Assembly (NCBI GenBank): GCA_038501625.1 | Contig: JAZAYU010000881.1 | Span: 62,001-126,000 of the forward strand | Source of the DNA: Corbicula japonica | Lineage: Eukaryota; Mollusca; Bivalvia; Venerida; Cyrenidae | Length of the DNA: 64,000 nt | Direction: 5' to 3' | Shown here: positions 21,494 through 32,599 of the stretch, piece after piece | Numbering within the stretch: position 1 is the first letter of the stretch | Layout: the number at the start of each line of letters is the position of its first letter | Translations under genes and position numbers: made by a program | Notes under the pieces: model-generated | What the model was told of the DNA's origin: nothing | What the model saw: only the letters and a program-made list of their open reading frames with translations | Databases searched by the model: none

Positions 21494-23260
21494 TGCTATC
21501 CTCTTACATGACCATGGTTAATAACATTCAAGCCGTTCGATATGAATTGGGGGTCCTTTAATCAATTATTGTTGTGTGAAACGAGTCTCATCAATGATGT
21601 TTAAACTACAAGAATTCTTTTAACTGGAACAAATTGAGTCAGTAAACAGTTTTTATTTCGTGCAGTCTACGTTGAAACAGTTAAATTTCAATTTAATGTA
21701 AAATTTTAGGAGACTTTTTCTTTCATTAACTATTTTAATAAATAAACTTGTCTATTCGTTTTATCTTTCTTTGTTTCTCATATCTAAAACTTTTAATATA
21801 TGTTTTATAATTTCCATATTTTCTGCCTCAATCTCGCATTTCAAATATTCACTAGAAGAATTTCATTTGGAATCGCCACAGGAAAGTGTGTTTTTGTTGA
21901 TACAATAGCTCACATTCATTAACATTTTTCATGATTAATAAGAATTAAAATACTCATTTTGACTATAGAATATTTTTACCGCGAAATGCATAATATGCAA
22001 TGACGTCTGCTCAACTTTATGACGTAATTTCAAGGAATATTGTCTATTACTCGCATACACTTTTTTCCAATTTCATAACATGTGTTAAGTTTTTTCTTAT
22101 TCTTTACGCAGAAGATGTATTTATATTTGCTAACGATAAAGAAGATTTGAGTGAGAGATAGATTCATTTGCAAAAGAATTAAGATCTAATGCATAAATGT
22201 TGTAATAGGCAGACGTTGTGTTGTAAATTCCCATTTTGGCATTGTCTTCACTACATCTGGTATTTTCACGGACGCCCAAAAGACACTAGCTGGTCAAGCC
22301 TTAAAGGCCATTTTTAAATATATAAATAATTGCATTAATATACTAATATTTCTGTAAAATACAAATTATATCTGTTTAAAAACCTGTTTTGTTAATTCTA
22401 AATTATAGCTTTCATCCTGCAATGCAATTTTGTAAACCTTTCCTAGGTGCGAAAAGGGTGCACAAAATGTTTTATGGTGAATTTGGGCTACATTCTCGAC
22501 AAAACATACGATTCTACAATATTGTCAAGTTCTGGACAAACGTACAATTCGCAATAAAAAAACAAAAACATTACAAACGTTTATAATATGTGTAATCAAG
22601 ATCTTTTTCTAAATCCACATAAAAACTGATGCCAGAAACTGAAATTGCACGCTAGAATTAATTTACTCGTGGATGTTTCAAGCTGTTGGGGATATAAAAC
22701 TGTTTTATTTTTGGTAAAACGAAGAATGAAAAATCTGTATATTAAAGTTTGGCAGGCTAGAAAAATGATCCTATGATTTCCATTACGATTTATTTTCTAA
22801 AACTAACACAACGAAGGACGGTGAAACATTAAAGCGTATATAGATGAGAGATATTTCGCACAATTTTCAAAATTTATTTACATGAACATTGTGTTCATCA
22901 TTATTTCACTGAATTTAACAGTTCCATATAAGTTTTCATTTTAAAACGTCGACACCATATAAAAAGTGTTTCTGTTATAAACATTAGTTTTTGCAAAGAA
23001 AAAGTAAAGTTTAAAATTTAGCAACACAAGCACCAAGAAGTTTCGCGTTTTAAACCATTCGGATGCTCTGCTAGCCGGTCGGATTACTCAAACCGCCTAG
23101 CACCTGGGTGAGCACAATTTACTCCGGTAAACAGTAAAATTTCCAAAGGTGAGAAACTACTTAACGCGCACTTTACAGAAAGGTGCACACAAATATGTTT
23201 TTAGTCTCGCTGTGTATATTTATATTTATATAGATATAGATGAAAAGGGATTTTCTTATT
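21494..23260. other. Intergenic, AT-rich
   Basis: Upstream of the HEPN gene. No clear ORF, TATA box arrangement or repeat was recognised. Short frames near 22389 and 23149 look random or run into the LINE fragment at 23270. Confidence 0.5.
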
Positions 23261-23269
23261 ACTGTACTA

Positions 23270-23485
23270 TCCCTCGAGCTACACAAACGCAAACAAAGGA
23301 GTTATTCACAACTTTAAAATGGTTATCATTCTTTAGCAGATGTAAATATCATTCAGGGTTAATTGTATATAAAGCCTTAAATAAACTAGCACCTGATTGC
23401 CTGTAGCTAATAACGAATCATACAACTTGAGATCATCTTCTCGGAAAGACATACAGCATATCTGTCCCCGAACAAGTTTTTAAAC
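23270..23485 (+). mobile_element. 3' fragment of a LINE-1-family element
   Basis: This is nearly identical to 30370-30590 inside LINE-1: ACACAAACGCAAACAAAGGA through CATACAGCATATC-GTCCCCGAAC. It lacks ~20 bp (TATATCACAAACATA) present in LINE-1. It codes for the degenerate C-terminal end of ORF2 only. It sits directly before the 5' region of LINE-1, so two copies of one family lie head to tail. Confidence 0.85.
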
Positions 23486-23662
23486 GCGCAACGTAAAAAG
23501 TATATTATTTCTAATTAAAAAAGACAAACATTCAATGAAAATATTTTTCCAATGTAATCTGAAGAGAAAAAAATGTGACATTTTGTTATGTTAATTACGT
23601 ACAAGCATCTAAAACTAAACGCAAAAACTCGTCTGAAACCATAACGTTTATGTGATTAGGAA

Positions 23663-26123
23663 ATGGCTTCGGAATTAAGAGACTTAGATCTAAATGATGA
23701 AAAAACGATACTTAAAAAAGTAAAAGCCACAGAAAGAAGTGACATTAATATCACAGAGACCGGTGGAGGAATAACAATAGCTCTACGAGCTGACCTTTAT
23801 GAAAGAGTGACAGTAGCGGCGTCAAGTTTCTACAGCGTCAAGAGAGATAGATTCACTGCTAATCATATTCCAGTATTAGATAAACAAGAAAAACTCGTGG
23901 AAACAAAATACAAAATAACCGAAGGTAGGACACATCTCTATACTCTAAACTTGTACCATACAAAATGTTCTGCACTAGTAAATGGAAAGCACACTTCCAC
24001 TTTCACAGATGATCATTTCCCGTTAATTCTTAATATGATCGATTCGGAAATATCCCAGTCTACAAAATCAGAATCTACCAACAATGATGAGAATAGATGT
24101 CCTATTTTAACCCCCTTAACAGATGGGGCTCTTAGTGACGACAGTTGTGAAACAGAGTTAAATACGGTAGCTGTAGATGCAATCAACCAGTCGGAGAATA
24201 CTGAATTGAAAACAGTAGAAAACAACATAAGTTCGTATAGTTCACAGTCATATTTTGAACGCATAAACAGTGTCCTAAATAAAATCCAAAGCGAAGTGAA
24301 AGCATTTCGTAATATAATTGATAATCACATTATAAGCACCGCGTCACAACTAAATGCTATACGCGATGAAATCAAGAGTGTAAAAACATATAACACAACA
24401 CTCTCCCTGTGTACTCAAAGACATCTTGAAGACGTATCCGAGTCCACAATTCAAATCGACAAAAAACTGGGAAAGTCAACTGAGCTGTTACAAAATCGGT
24501 TACAGTCATTGGCCGACAGTGTGAAATTCACCATGCATGGTAAAGTAAACCCTTCAACGCCGAAGCGCCACGATACGGCTAAAATTTCAACGGCTCCTTT
24601 TTCACCGAAAAACAACTTACCACTGTCTTTGCTGGATACCAACGTATGCAACAATATGTCTAAAAATGCAAAGGTTCCCGCTACACCACGAAATGGCACA
24701 TCTAGTGATTTACCGTTATCCATGCTTGATTCCAACATACACAACAACATATCGGCTGAACCGCAAACAACATCATCCAGAACGTCTGGAAGAACACTAA
24801 TCATTGGTGACTCCATATTAAAAGGAATTCACAGGCGTGGTCTCTCGGGTAACATTGACATCAAAACTCTACGTGGAGCAACTGCTGAAGTTGTCTTTGA
24901 TCAACTGTATGATATGCAGTTGAGTAGATACGACTGTGTTATACCGTATAGCGGGTTATTTCTGCGGTCATAAATTTCTGCGTTTTGCCCTCAAAAATGG
25001 ATGAAAAAAATTCTGCGTTTTTTTTATTTCTGCGTTTTCGGTTCCCGTGAAGGATAAATTTCTGCGGTTCATATTGGGTAAGGTGTCGTAAGAATAACAC
25101 GACTGTGCTATAGGCATACCAAGGGAGACAATCATCTGGGTGCGGTTTACAGATATTTACTGTCTCTGTTACTGTTTCTTGTGAAATAATATACAAACTG
25201 TACATAATTCAATTATTTTTATTCATGGGTCAATATATGTTACTCAATTTATTTTATCAAAAAATTACAAAGATACTATTTATCGATGAATAACAACTCT
25301 CAAACAACTATTCAATTAAAGTGAATGTTTGAGCAATGTTTGAGAAATGTTTGAGCAAACGTTTATACTATGCCTATACGATAACGATTTTCGGTAATTG
25401 ATCGTAATTATTTTACACTGTCTGTTTTGCGAAACAGATTATCTCGGACATGGCGACTCTGGTGATTTTCGCTTGAAAATGAGATAATATTTTGCGATTT
25501 AAATTTCTGCTGGAGTTTTTATTCTGCTGGATATATTTCTGCGATTTGGTCCAAAGACCGCAGAAACGCAGAAATTTGGCACCCGCAGAAATAACCCGCT
25601 ATACGGTAGTTTATATCGGGGGGAATGACATTGCTAAAGGTAAAACCTCTTACCATTTTTGTAATGATTTAAAAAGAATAATAGAACTTGTACAAAAACA
25701 TGTTCGTACGATGTATTTGTGCACCGTCTGTCCGCGCTCAGACGTTAAAGTCTCACAAGTGAATACGGTAATCCTGGAAAAATATCTAGAAAAATCTGTT
25801 TCCATTATTGATGTACATCGTTCATTTGTATTTGGCAACGGAAACACAGTTTGGATTATTATACCAGAGACGGAACACATTTGAACAAAACTGGTACAAG
25901 CACATTATTGTTTACTATAAACAATGAAATCAAAACGCTGAAGACAAAGTTCACTGAATCGCACGGTGCGAGCCGTTCATATCAGAACTTTAATCAATTC
26001 CAGGGCGGTAGACATCAACGTCGCGAGACGGGCTTGCGGACAAATTACGGAAGACATGCGACATGCCGGCACTGTGGCCGTTCGAACCACGTTTCGGGAG
26101 AATGTCGTTATTTTATAAATTAG
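23663..26123 (+). pseudogene. LINE-1 ORF1: coiled-coil, SGNH esterase, zinc knuckle; interrupted
   Basis: The first part, 23663-24941, is open for about 426 codons. A polar region is followed by a likely coiled coil around residues 190-290 (SVLNKIQSEVKAFRNIID to QSLADSV), then a low-complexity PSTP/PLSLLD linker, then the esterase start LIIGDSILKG near residue 382 with the GDS nucleophile block. A MITE splits the frame at 24944. Beyond it the frame continues VYIGGNDIAKG (block III, GGND), then DGTHLNKTG (block V, DxxH), after a one-base loss near 25855 that shifts frame. It ends in CRHCGRSNHVSGEC, a CX2CX4HX4C zinc knuckle, and a stop at 26121-26123. ORF1 proteins of this build bind RNA and may act on lipid esters. 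Removing the MITE and one TA restores the frame at YDC-V-I-VYIGGND. Confidence 0.85.
24944..25606. mobile_element. 663-bp MITE with TA target duplication, inserted in LINE-1 ORF1
   Basis: TA at 24942-24943 and 25607-25608 flanks inverted ends CCGTATAGCGGGTTATTTCT, identical in reverse complement on the right. Subterminal regions repeat TTTCTGCG(T/G)T many times, pointing inward from both ends. There is no ORF, so it is non-autonomous. A TA target fits the Tc1/mariner/pogo group. Confidence 0.9.
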
Positions 26124-26426
26124 AGCTGCAGCGATAGACATCCTTACATACAACGCAACATTTTTAATATTTTAAGTGATGTCTGCTCCGATTGTAATAC
26201 TATTTCATGTACCTGTGTATATAAATATGACATTCATATTAATATATATAGCCAAGAAAGAGTCACTCTTACTAATTATCAATGTAATAATGTGGTTAAT
26301 ACAATTTATGATATATCTAAAAATCCAGTATTAACCGTTGATTGTCATGAATCCCAGTCTATTTCTAATACATGTTTGTCTAATAACAGTTCTCATTACA
26401 CGTATTTTTATGAACAAGAAAGTGAT

Positions 26427-27378
26427 AAAAAAATGAAATATGCATATCAGGAATGGCCACATCCAGCATACACAGCCTCCCCACATAGCCAAAAAGTAGA
26501 GAGGAAAAGAGAGCATGGTATTACAAAAATCAGTTTAAAAATGGACGCCACAAACAAATAACGGAAGCGAGAACCGGAGGGGTTACCGCCTTGGAACGGT
26601 CAGTGGCAAAACAAATTGCCACTGGGGGTTTAAACCAGGTTCTAGGGTGCACCAACCTCACACTTGCCGCAACAGGTTCTCGTATCACAAAACAAGTACA
26701 AATTGTCTTGGTGAAATAACTCCAACCCACCCATCAGCTCAACAATGTTGCATGCAAAAGCATACAAACATATAAACATAAGAATTTAATAGCATTGCAA
26801 AGCCAAAGGGCGGGTACTCATGATCTTACAGAGACCAGAGCACCTGGAGTAAAATCAGCAAGAACACAATGACAGGGATAAAAGAAACAAATCGAGCTTT
26901 TAGGTTCTTTTTAGAAAAGATTTCCCCATAAACTTTCATAAACTCTTAAACCCCTGCCACCGTCGTGCAAGAGGTAAGCATAATGATCAACTGTAGATGG
27001 GTTAATCACCAGGCCTGCAGAGCGCTGTAAAACATCATGTTGGTAACCTTTCTTTTTAAATTTACAGATGGTTTTTACGAATAACCGGGAGAAATTAACA
27101 TCGCCTTTTATCTTCTTAAGTTTATAAATTAAATCTCCATAAAAAACTGGCTGTGAAATACCTTGTTGCAATAGTGATTTTAAACTGCACCTGTATTTAT
27201 GAATTAGATCTGGATATCGGCGATAAAACTTGCAAAAGGTTTTCCTTAATTTGTGATACCGATAACCTTGTTTTAAAAGTTTTTCTGTAATGCAAAGATT
27301 ACGTTCATTGAAATCATTCACATCGTTGCAAGCTCTTGAAAAGCGAACAAGCTGTGAGATATAAACCCCGTAAGTCGT
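26427..27378 (-). mobile_element. 5'-truncated Penelope-like element with its 3' repeat
   Basis: Read on the minus strand, the C-terminal RT region (27378 to 26911) is followed by a non-coding 3' part that ends GATATGCATATTTCA and an A/T run near 26427. The 3' part (26440-26760) is the block also found alone at 3.3 and 9.3 kb and with the Penelope copy at 62.5 kb. It interrupts LINE-1 ORF2. Its 5' edge is fused to a LINE-1 fragment (27378-27617). Confidence 0.85.
26911..27378 (-). pseudogene. C-terminal part of a Penelope-like reverse transcriptase
   Basis: The open frame carries TYGVYISQLVRFSRAC, KLLKQGYRYHKLRKTF and QGISQPVFYGDLIYKLKK, typical of the region after the RT catalytic core in Penelope-like elements of animals. 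The catalytic part (YLDD) is absent here but present in the related copy at 63.5-63.9 kb. The first nine residues of the frame belong to the fused LINE fragment, not to Penelope. Nothing intact remains for activity. Confidence 0.85.
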
Positions 27379-27617
27379 TTTCAACAAAATATGTATATCA
27401 TTATACAAAATATCTAAGGCTTCATTAGGGTTGCATATTAATTATAGAGCAGCAAAGTCACATTTATAAAGATCCGAAATGAAAGCGGAATCAACAAAAT
27501 TTGCGAAAGATCTATATATAACTGTTATATGACTACTATTCTGGTCTCGTGTATGAAAAAGTCTTCTAGTAAAGGCAACTGGATAATGGTCACTTATGCT
27601 TATTTTAGGAACTAGAA
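27378..27617 (-). repeat. Inverted copy of LINE-1 segment 28343-28579 fused to Penelope
   Basis: The reverse complement of 27378-27617 matches 28343-28579 almost base for base, with only small indels (3 nt in total) and few substitutions. It covers the end of the endonuclease domain and the sequence up to GATATACATATT and GTTGAAAA. On the minus strand, LINE sense sequence runs directly into Penelope sense sequence. Confidence 0.9.
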
Positions 27618-29864
27618 AGAGTACGATTAATTATCAAAGTGATTATTCTACTCAAGGCAATTTTGATATATCTATTAATTCAGACTCTTCCATTAACTAC
27701 AGTGAAGACGGCCATCAAGAATCCACGTTTAATTTTAAAGCTAAAGGTTTGCACGTCGCCTGTCTTAATATACAACATTTACTTCCTAAACTGGACGAAG
27801 TTAAATTATTATTGTATGAACCATTTTCATCGGATATTTTAGGCCTTTGTGAAGCCTTTTTAACTGAAAACATTAATAATTCTGACGTATCTATTGAAAA
27901 TTTTGTGTTTGAGAGAAAAGATCGAAAATGCAAAAAAGGAGAAGGGTTACTTATTTACATAGCAGAACATATTTCCTATCGCCGAATATATGATCTTGAA
28001 TCAGACGACATTGAGTCGATTTGGATATAATTAAGTTTACATAATAATAATAATAAGGTTTTACTAAATTTTGTTTACCGCCCACCCGATAGCACACAAG
28101 AGTGGATCTATAAATATGAACAACAGCTTTTTCAAACTGAGGCACTAAACTTGAAAACTCATGTACTAGGTGATTTCAATATAGAGTTTTACCACCAAAT
28201 ACGTTTAAGAATGAAAAGTGGAGTAGTGCAATGCATGACTTAGGGTTTTCTCAATTAATTCAAAGCCCAACGCGTATAACGTCCCGGTCCTCAACTATAA
28301 TCGATCATCTGTATACAAATGAAAATGAGAATATTATTGAAATTCTAGTTCCTAAAATAAGCATAAGTGACCATTATCCAGTTGCCTTTACTAGAAGACT
28401 TTTTCATACACGAGACCAATAGTAGTCATATAACAGTTATATATAGATCTTTCGCAAATTTTGTTGATCCGCTTTCATTTCGGATCTTTATAAATGTGAC
28501 TTTGCTGCTCTATAATTAATATGCAACCCTAATGAAGCCTTAGATATTTTGTATAATGATATACATATTGTGTTGAAAAAAAAATGCACCAATAAAAAAG
28601 AAACGCGTTAAAAGATTACACCAACCATACTGGTACGCAGATGATATTTAACATGCACGGCGAATTCGAGATAAGTATAAAGCTTGTAATAATGAATTAC
28701 AGTATAAAATTTGGAGAAACAAGTGTACCTCTCTTATCAGAAAAAGTAAGAAAAACTGAAAGAATGAAAACAAGAAAGAATCCAATTTATTATGGAAACA
28801 TTTAAAATGTATTTCTGACAATAGCTCAAATATAAATAATTTGCCGTCAACTCTTCATGTGGATGATAAATCATTAATTAATCCAAATGAAATTGTTAAT
28901 GCTCTCAATCATCATTTTGTAAATATCTCAAATAAAATAAATAAAGGTGACTTTAAAGCAGAAAATTTTATTGACCTTAAGAACCAACTTAATGAAAAAC
29001 TAGGCTCAATGGAGTTTGATATAAATTTCATTACGCCATTTGAAGTATGTAAAATAATTCATCACTTGAATGCAAATAAATCAACAGGGTTAGATGGTAT
29101 CAGCCCTAAAATAATTAAAATATGCAAAGATGTGGTATCACCAATTTTAGCTAATATAATTAACTTATGTATTAGCCAGGGCATATTTCCTGACATATTC
29201 AAGTTTGCAAGCGTTTTTCCAATTTATAAAGGTTCAGATAAGGATGATCCAAGTAACTACAGACCTATTTCAATTTTACCGACCCTATCTAAAATTTTTG
29301 AAAGACACATTGCCACACAGTTACAAAACTATTTTCACGTTACCAACATATTACATCCTAACCAATCTAGATTCAGGAAAAATCAATCATGCCAAACAGC
29401 TTTAATTCGAATAGTTGACACCTGGGTTAATGCGATAGACTGTAATGAGTTGGTAGGAACAGTATTTATAGATCTTTAAAAGGCGTTTGACCTTGTTGAT
29501 CATCAAATTCTTTTACATAAATTAAAACTATATCATTTTTCCAATAAGGCTATCAACCTTTTTGCTTCTTATCTTTCCAATAGAATGCAATTAGTTAAAC
29601 ATGGTGAATGGAAATTTGATTGTCTACCAATAACAACTGGAGTACCTCAAGGCTCAATACTTGGTCCACTATTGTTCATACTGTACATTAATGACATATC
29701 TTTAAATATTTCTTCACCAATTGACATGTATGCAGATGATGCAACTCTTCGTGTAAATGATCGGAATATTCAAGTTATAGAAGAAAAACTACAAAATGAT
29801 CTTAATGTGATTGACACTTGGTGCAATAAAACAACATAGCTGTAAATCCGTCTAAGACTACTTG

Positions 29865-30008
29865 TAATTTACTCTTCTGTTAACCATATGTGTGTATGTT
29901 GTTTGTTTTTTTTTGTTTTTTTCATGTCTTTCCTGTTTATTGTATTATGGCTATAAACATTGTATTATGTTTTATGCTAGAATAAACTGAACTGAACTGA
30001 ACTGAACT
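29865..30008 (+). mobile_element. 144-bp retroposed 3' end with (TGAAC)n tail
   Basis: The identical 9-mer GACTACTTG lies at 29856-29864 and 30009-30017. The insert has T-rich sequence, TATTGTATTATGGCTATAAAC and TAGAATAAACTGAAC, and ends in about five TGAAC units. A terminal short tandem repeat plus a target duplication indicates retroposition of a 5'-truncated non-LTR element or SINE. It sits in the region just after the YADD motif of LINE-1 ORF2. One copy of the 9-mer rejoins the LINE coding sequence. Confidence 0.85.
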
Positions 30009-31082
30009 GACTACTTGAATGGTTATAACATCTAAAAGACAAGCTAATCGTTAAACTGATTTGAAACTATTTATCAGAACTGCTCAAATTAAAAATGTTA
30101 AATGCCAAAAATTACTTGGAGTTTATGTAGACAATACACTAAGTTGGAAAGAACATATAAATAAAAAGTGCTCAAAAGTAGTGTCTAAAATTTCATTATT
30201 AAAAAGAATATCCTATTTTCTTACGTCTGAAATGAAGCAATTATTTTATAATGCGTATATTTTGCCTATACTTGATTATGGATGCGTCGTTTGGAGCCAT
30301 GCTAATAAATCAGCATTAAAAAGAATTATAAAGTTACAAAAGCGTACTGCCCGAATACTGTTGCACAAGCCTATACAAACGCAAACAAAGGAGTTATTCA
30401 CAACTTTTAAAATGGTTATCATTCTTTAGCAGATGTAAATATCATTCAGGGTTAATTGTATATAAAGCCTTAAATAAACGTGCACCTGATTATATCACAA
30501 ACATATTGCCTGTAGCTAATAACGAATCATACAACTTGAGATCATCTTCTCGGAAAGACATACAGCATATCCGTCCCCGAACTAATGTATTACGAAATTC
30601 TTTTAGATTTACGGGAATGAACAATTGGAACTCAACTATCTTCAAACAATGTCGTTCTATTCAAAAAGAAACTTAAATCTTATCTTTTATAAAATGATCT
30701 TTTTTAAGCTGCATTTTTTCAGTTCATGGAATACTCCCATGCCTCAACTTTTGTTAGCATTCTTATTATTACTACATGTATTTAATCTATATAAATGAAC
30801 TGGGGTAGTAATGTTCTGTTGTGGTTGATTTGTTATACTTTTGTTCACTTGATCCACTTGATCATACATAGCCTGTGTAAGATGACCACAACAAAATACT
30901 TTGTTTCACATATCTTTACAGTTTATATGTTAAATTTTGCTATTTTCAACACTATTGTCTGTCTTCTGCAATTTTTAAATATTTTGTGTAATCTTGTTTG
31001 GAGTATGTCTGCGTGCGTGTCTGCGAGCGTGTGTGCGTTGGTGTGTGTTTGTATGCGTATGTATGATTTCTTTCATAGTTTC

Positions 31083-31085
<3 letters not shown>

Positions 31086-31150
<65 letters not shown>

Positions 31151-31163
31151 GTTATTATTATAA
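31086..31163 (+). repeat. (TTA)n microsatellite, 3' tail of LINE-1
   Basis: About 21 uninterrupted TTA units with degenerate units after. LINE-2 ends in the same kind of repeat, so I read it as the element's terminal repeat. Poly-Leu and poly-Tyr frames across it are artefacts. Confidence 0.8.
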
Positions 31164-31338
31164 TTATAAAACCGAAGTGCACGGAACATCGGAAACGATG
31201 ATCATTTAGTATTAAAAAGTTGATCTTTTAACTATTTCCCTTGTTTTCCACGAAAACAGAAACAAGTGTGACAAACAGAAAGAAAGGAACACACGAGAGA
31301 ATCGTAGTCTTTTGAACAACTTCCGGTAAAATTTGAAC

Positions 31339-32400
31339 ATGGCGAGTGTCTTCGAGCTGATGGAAAAAAATGTAAAATTTCAAGTTTTTGGATCGTTACA
31401 ACATGGAATAACTAAATGAGATATTGACATAACAGTGAGATATGACACCATATGTGAGGTTAAAAAGAATTTTGAAATTTTCAGGCTATATTATTGACTC
31501 TTTGTTTGAAAGTTAACCTTGCTATTGCCCGCCATTACTAATGCCTAGAAAACGTAACAAAACCTTACCGTTACATAATCTGAATTCAAAAATAATATAA
31601 AGGTGTCTCTCTTCAAAACTCAGGAAAGTGACAGTGAAAGTCTTTATTTCAGTGATTCCGAAATTTTGGACCCAAGTAAAAATATGGCCAAATTCTCAAA
31701 ATAAGATATATCTTAACTAAACTCTTCAATAGCAAGAGAGATAAAAAAAAATATTGTTCAATTAAAAACTGAATTAAAGGAAATAATGAAACAAGAAACA
31801 CTAAAATTTTATCGTGAAATAGACATTCTGCGAGAAGAGAATGCGAAACTAAAGGCCGAGAATGTAGAGTTGAGGTCTACAGTAGACATAACCCCAACGC
31901 TAGATCTAGACGAGCTAGAACAGTATGGCCGTAGAATGTGTTTAGATATGTCCGGCATTGAAGGTGATACTGGCGATTTAGCGAAGACGTAGAAACGAAG
32001 GTCCTCGGAAAACTTAACAATATTACTCTGAAAGATGGCTCAAAACTGTGATAAGACTATCCGACACTGACCGTTGCCACCGGAGAGGTACCTTCAAAAG
32101 AGGTGAAAACCGAAAATCATCATGAAATTTACAAACTCTAAGGCTCGGCAAGCTGTGTACGAACATAGAAAATCTCTAGGAAGTGGTCTATTCGTTCAGG
32201 AAAACCTAACCAGATATATAGAGAACGACTGTCGTGTGAAGCCAGACAACTAGTGCGTTCACAAAAAACTGTCAAAAACTTGGGTTGCAGGGTGCAGTGT
32301 TTGGTTAAGTGCCGAAGGATGCAAATAAGCCTGATTCTGTGGAGCGTAAAGTGCTCATCAATGATCTGAAAACCATCGAAAAAGTTCTTGATGGAAGCAT
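31339..32400 (+). pseudogene. LINE-2 ORF1 remnant
   Basis: It begins MASVFELMEKNVKFQVFG at 31339 and soon meets stops. The best-kept part, 31786-31990, encodes a coiled coil (EIDILREENAKLKAENVEL) followed by LDELEQYGRRMCLDMSGIEG, a hallmark of non-LTR ORF1 RNA-binding proteins. Later fragments in other frames, such as FTNSKARQAVYEHRKSLGSG and FVQENLT, continue the C-terminal domain. Multiple stops and shifts show decay. Confidence 0.75.
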
Positions 32401-32599
32401 TTATACTTAATGTTTAACTGTGAAATTCAACCATCGAAATGCCTGTCAAATATGTCAACAAACAGTGTGCTACTTTATAACCTTTCATCATTACCTGACC
32501 TTTATTCGATAAGTATTGGAAAATGTCTTACCTGTAAATTATTGTTACATATCTGGCAATGTAATCCCCTTTAACATTAATTAATGTTATGTGATTATG

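Larger units (their letters stand above)
26135..30690 (+). pseudogene. LINE-1 ORF2: APE endonuclease and reverse transcriptase, degenerate
   Basis: An open N-terminal stretch, 26135-26426, has a cysteine cluster CSDCNTISCTC and no domain I know. After the Penelope insertion the frame resumes near 27615. Endonuclease landmarks are VACLNIQHLLPKLDEVK, FVYRPPDS, LGDFN and SDHYPVAF. Stops occur at 28028 and 28240. RT landmarks are NKSTGLDGI, SNYRPISILPTLSKIFE, FRKNQSCQTAL, FIDL with an in-frame TAA before [21 protein letters not shown], and MYADDATL carrying the YADD catalytic pair. A frame loss at CNKTT (29835) is followed by the 144-bp insertion. The C-terminal part KCQKLLGVYVDNTLSWKEHI to ILDYGCVVW is open at 30061-30429 and then frameshifts. 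The element would copy its RNA at a nicked target, but this copy cannot. Confidence 0.9.
23490..31163 (+). mobile_element. LINE-1: near full-length CR1/Jockey-like non-LTR retrotransposon, broken by three insertions
   Basis: The order is 5' leader, ORF1 (23663-26123) with esterase and zinc knuckle, ORF2 (from ~26135 to ~30690) with APE endonuclease and reverse transcriptase, 3' UTR, and a (TTA)n tail to 31163. Insertions are a MITE at 24944-25606, a Penelope/LINE chimera at about 26427-27617, and a 144-bp retroposed sequence at 29865-30008. Stops and frameshifts add to the damage, so the copy is dead. An esterase-bearing ORF1 is known from CR1/L2-type elements, and the RT motifs fit that group. 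The name LINE-1 here is a label within this window, not the mammalian L1 family. Confidence 0.85.

Noticed and set aside
30795..31209. Frames of 122, 76 and 71 codons on both strands
   Set aside because: They are translations of the (TTA)n microsatellite (poly-Leu, poly-Ile, poly-Tyr).
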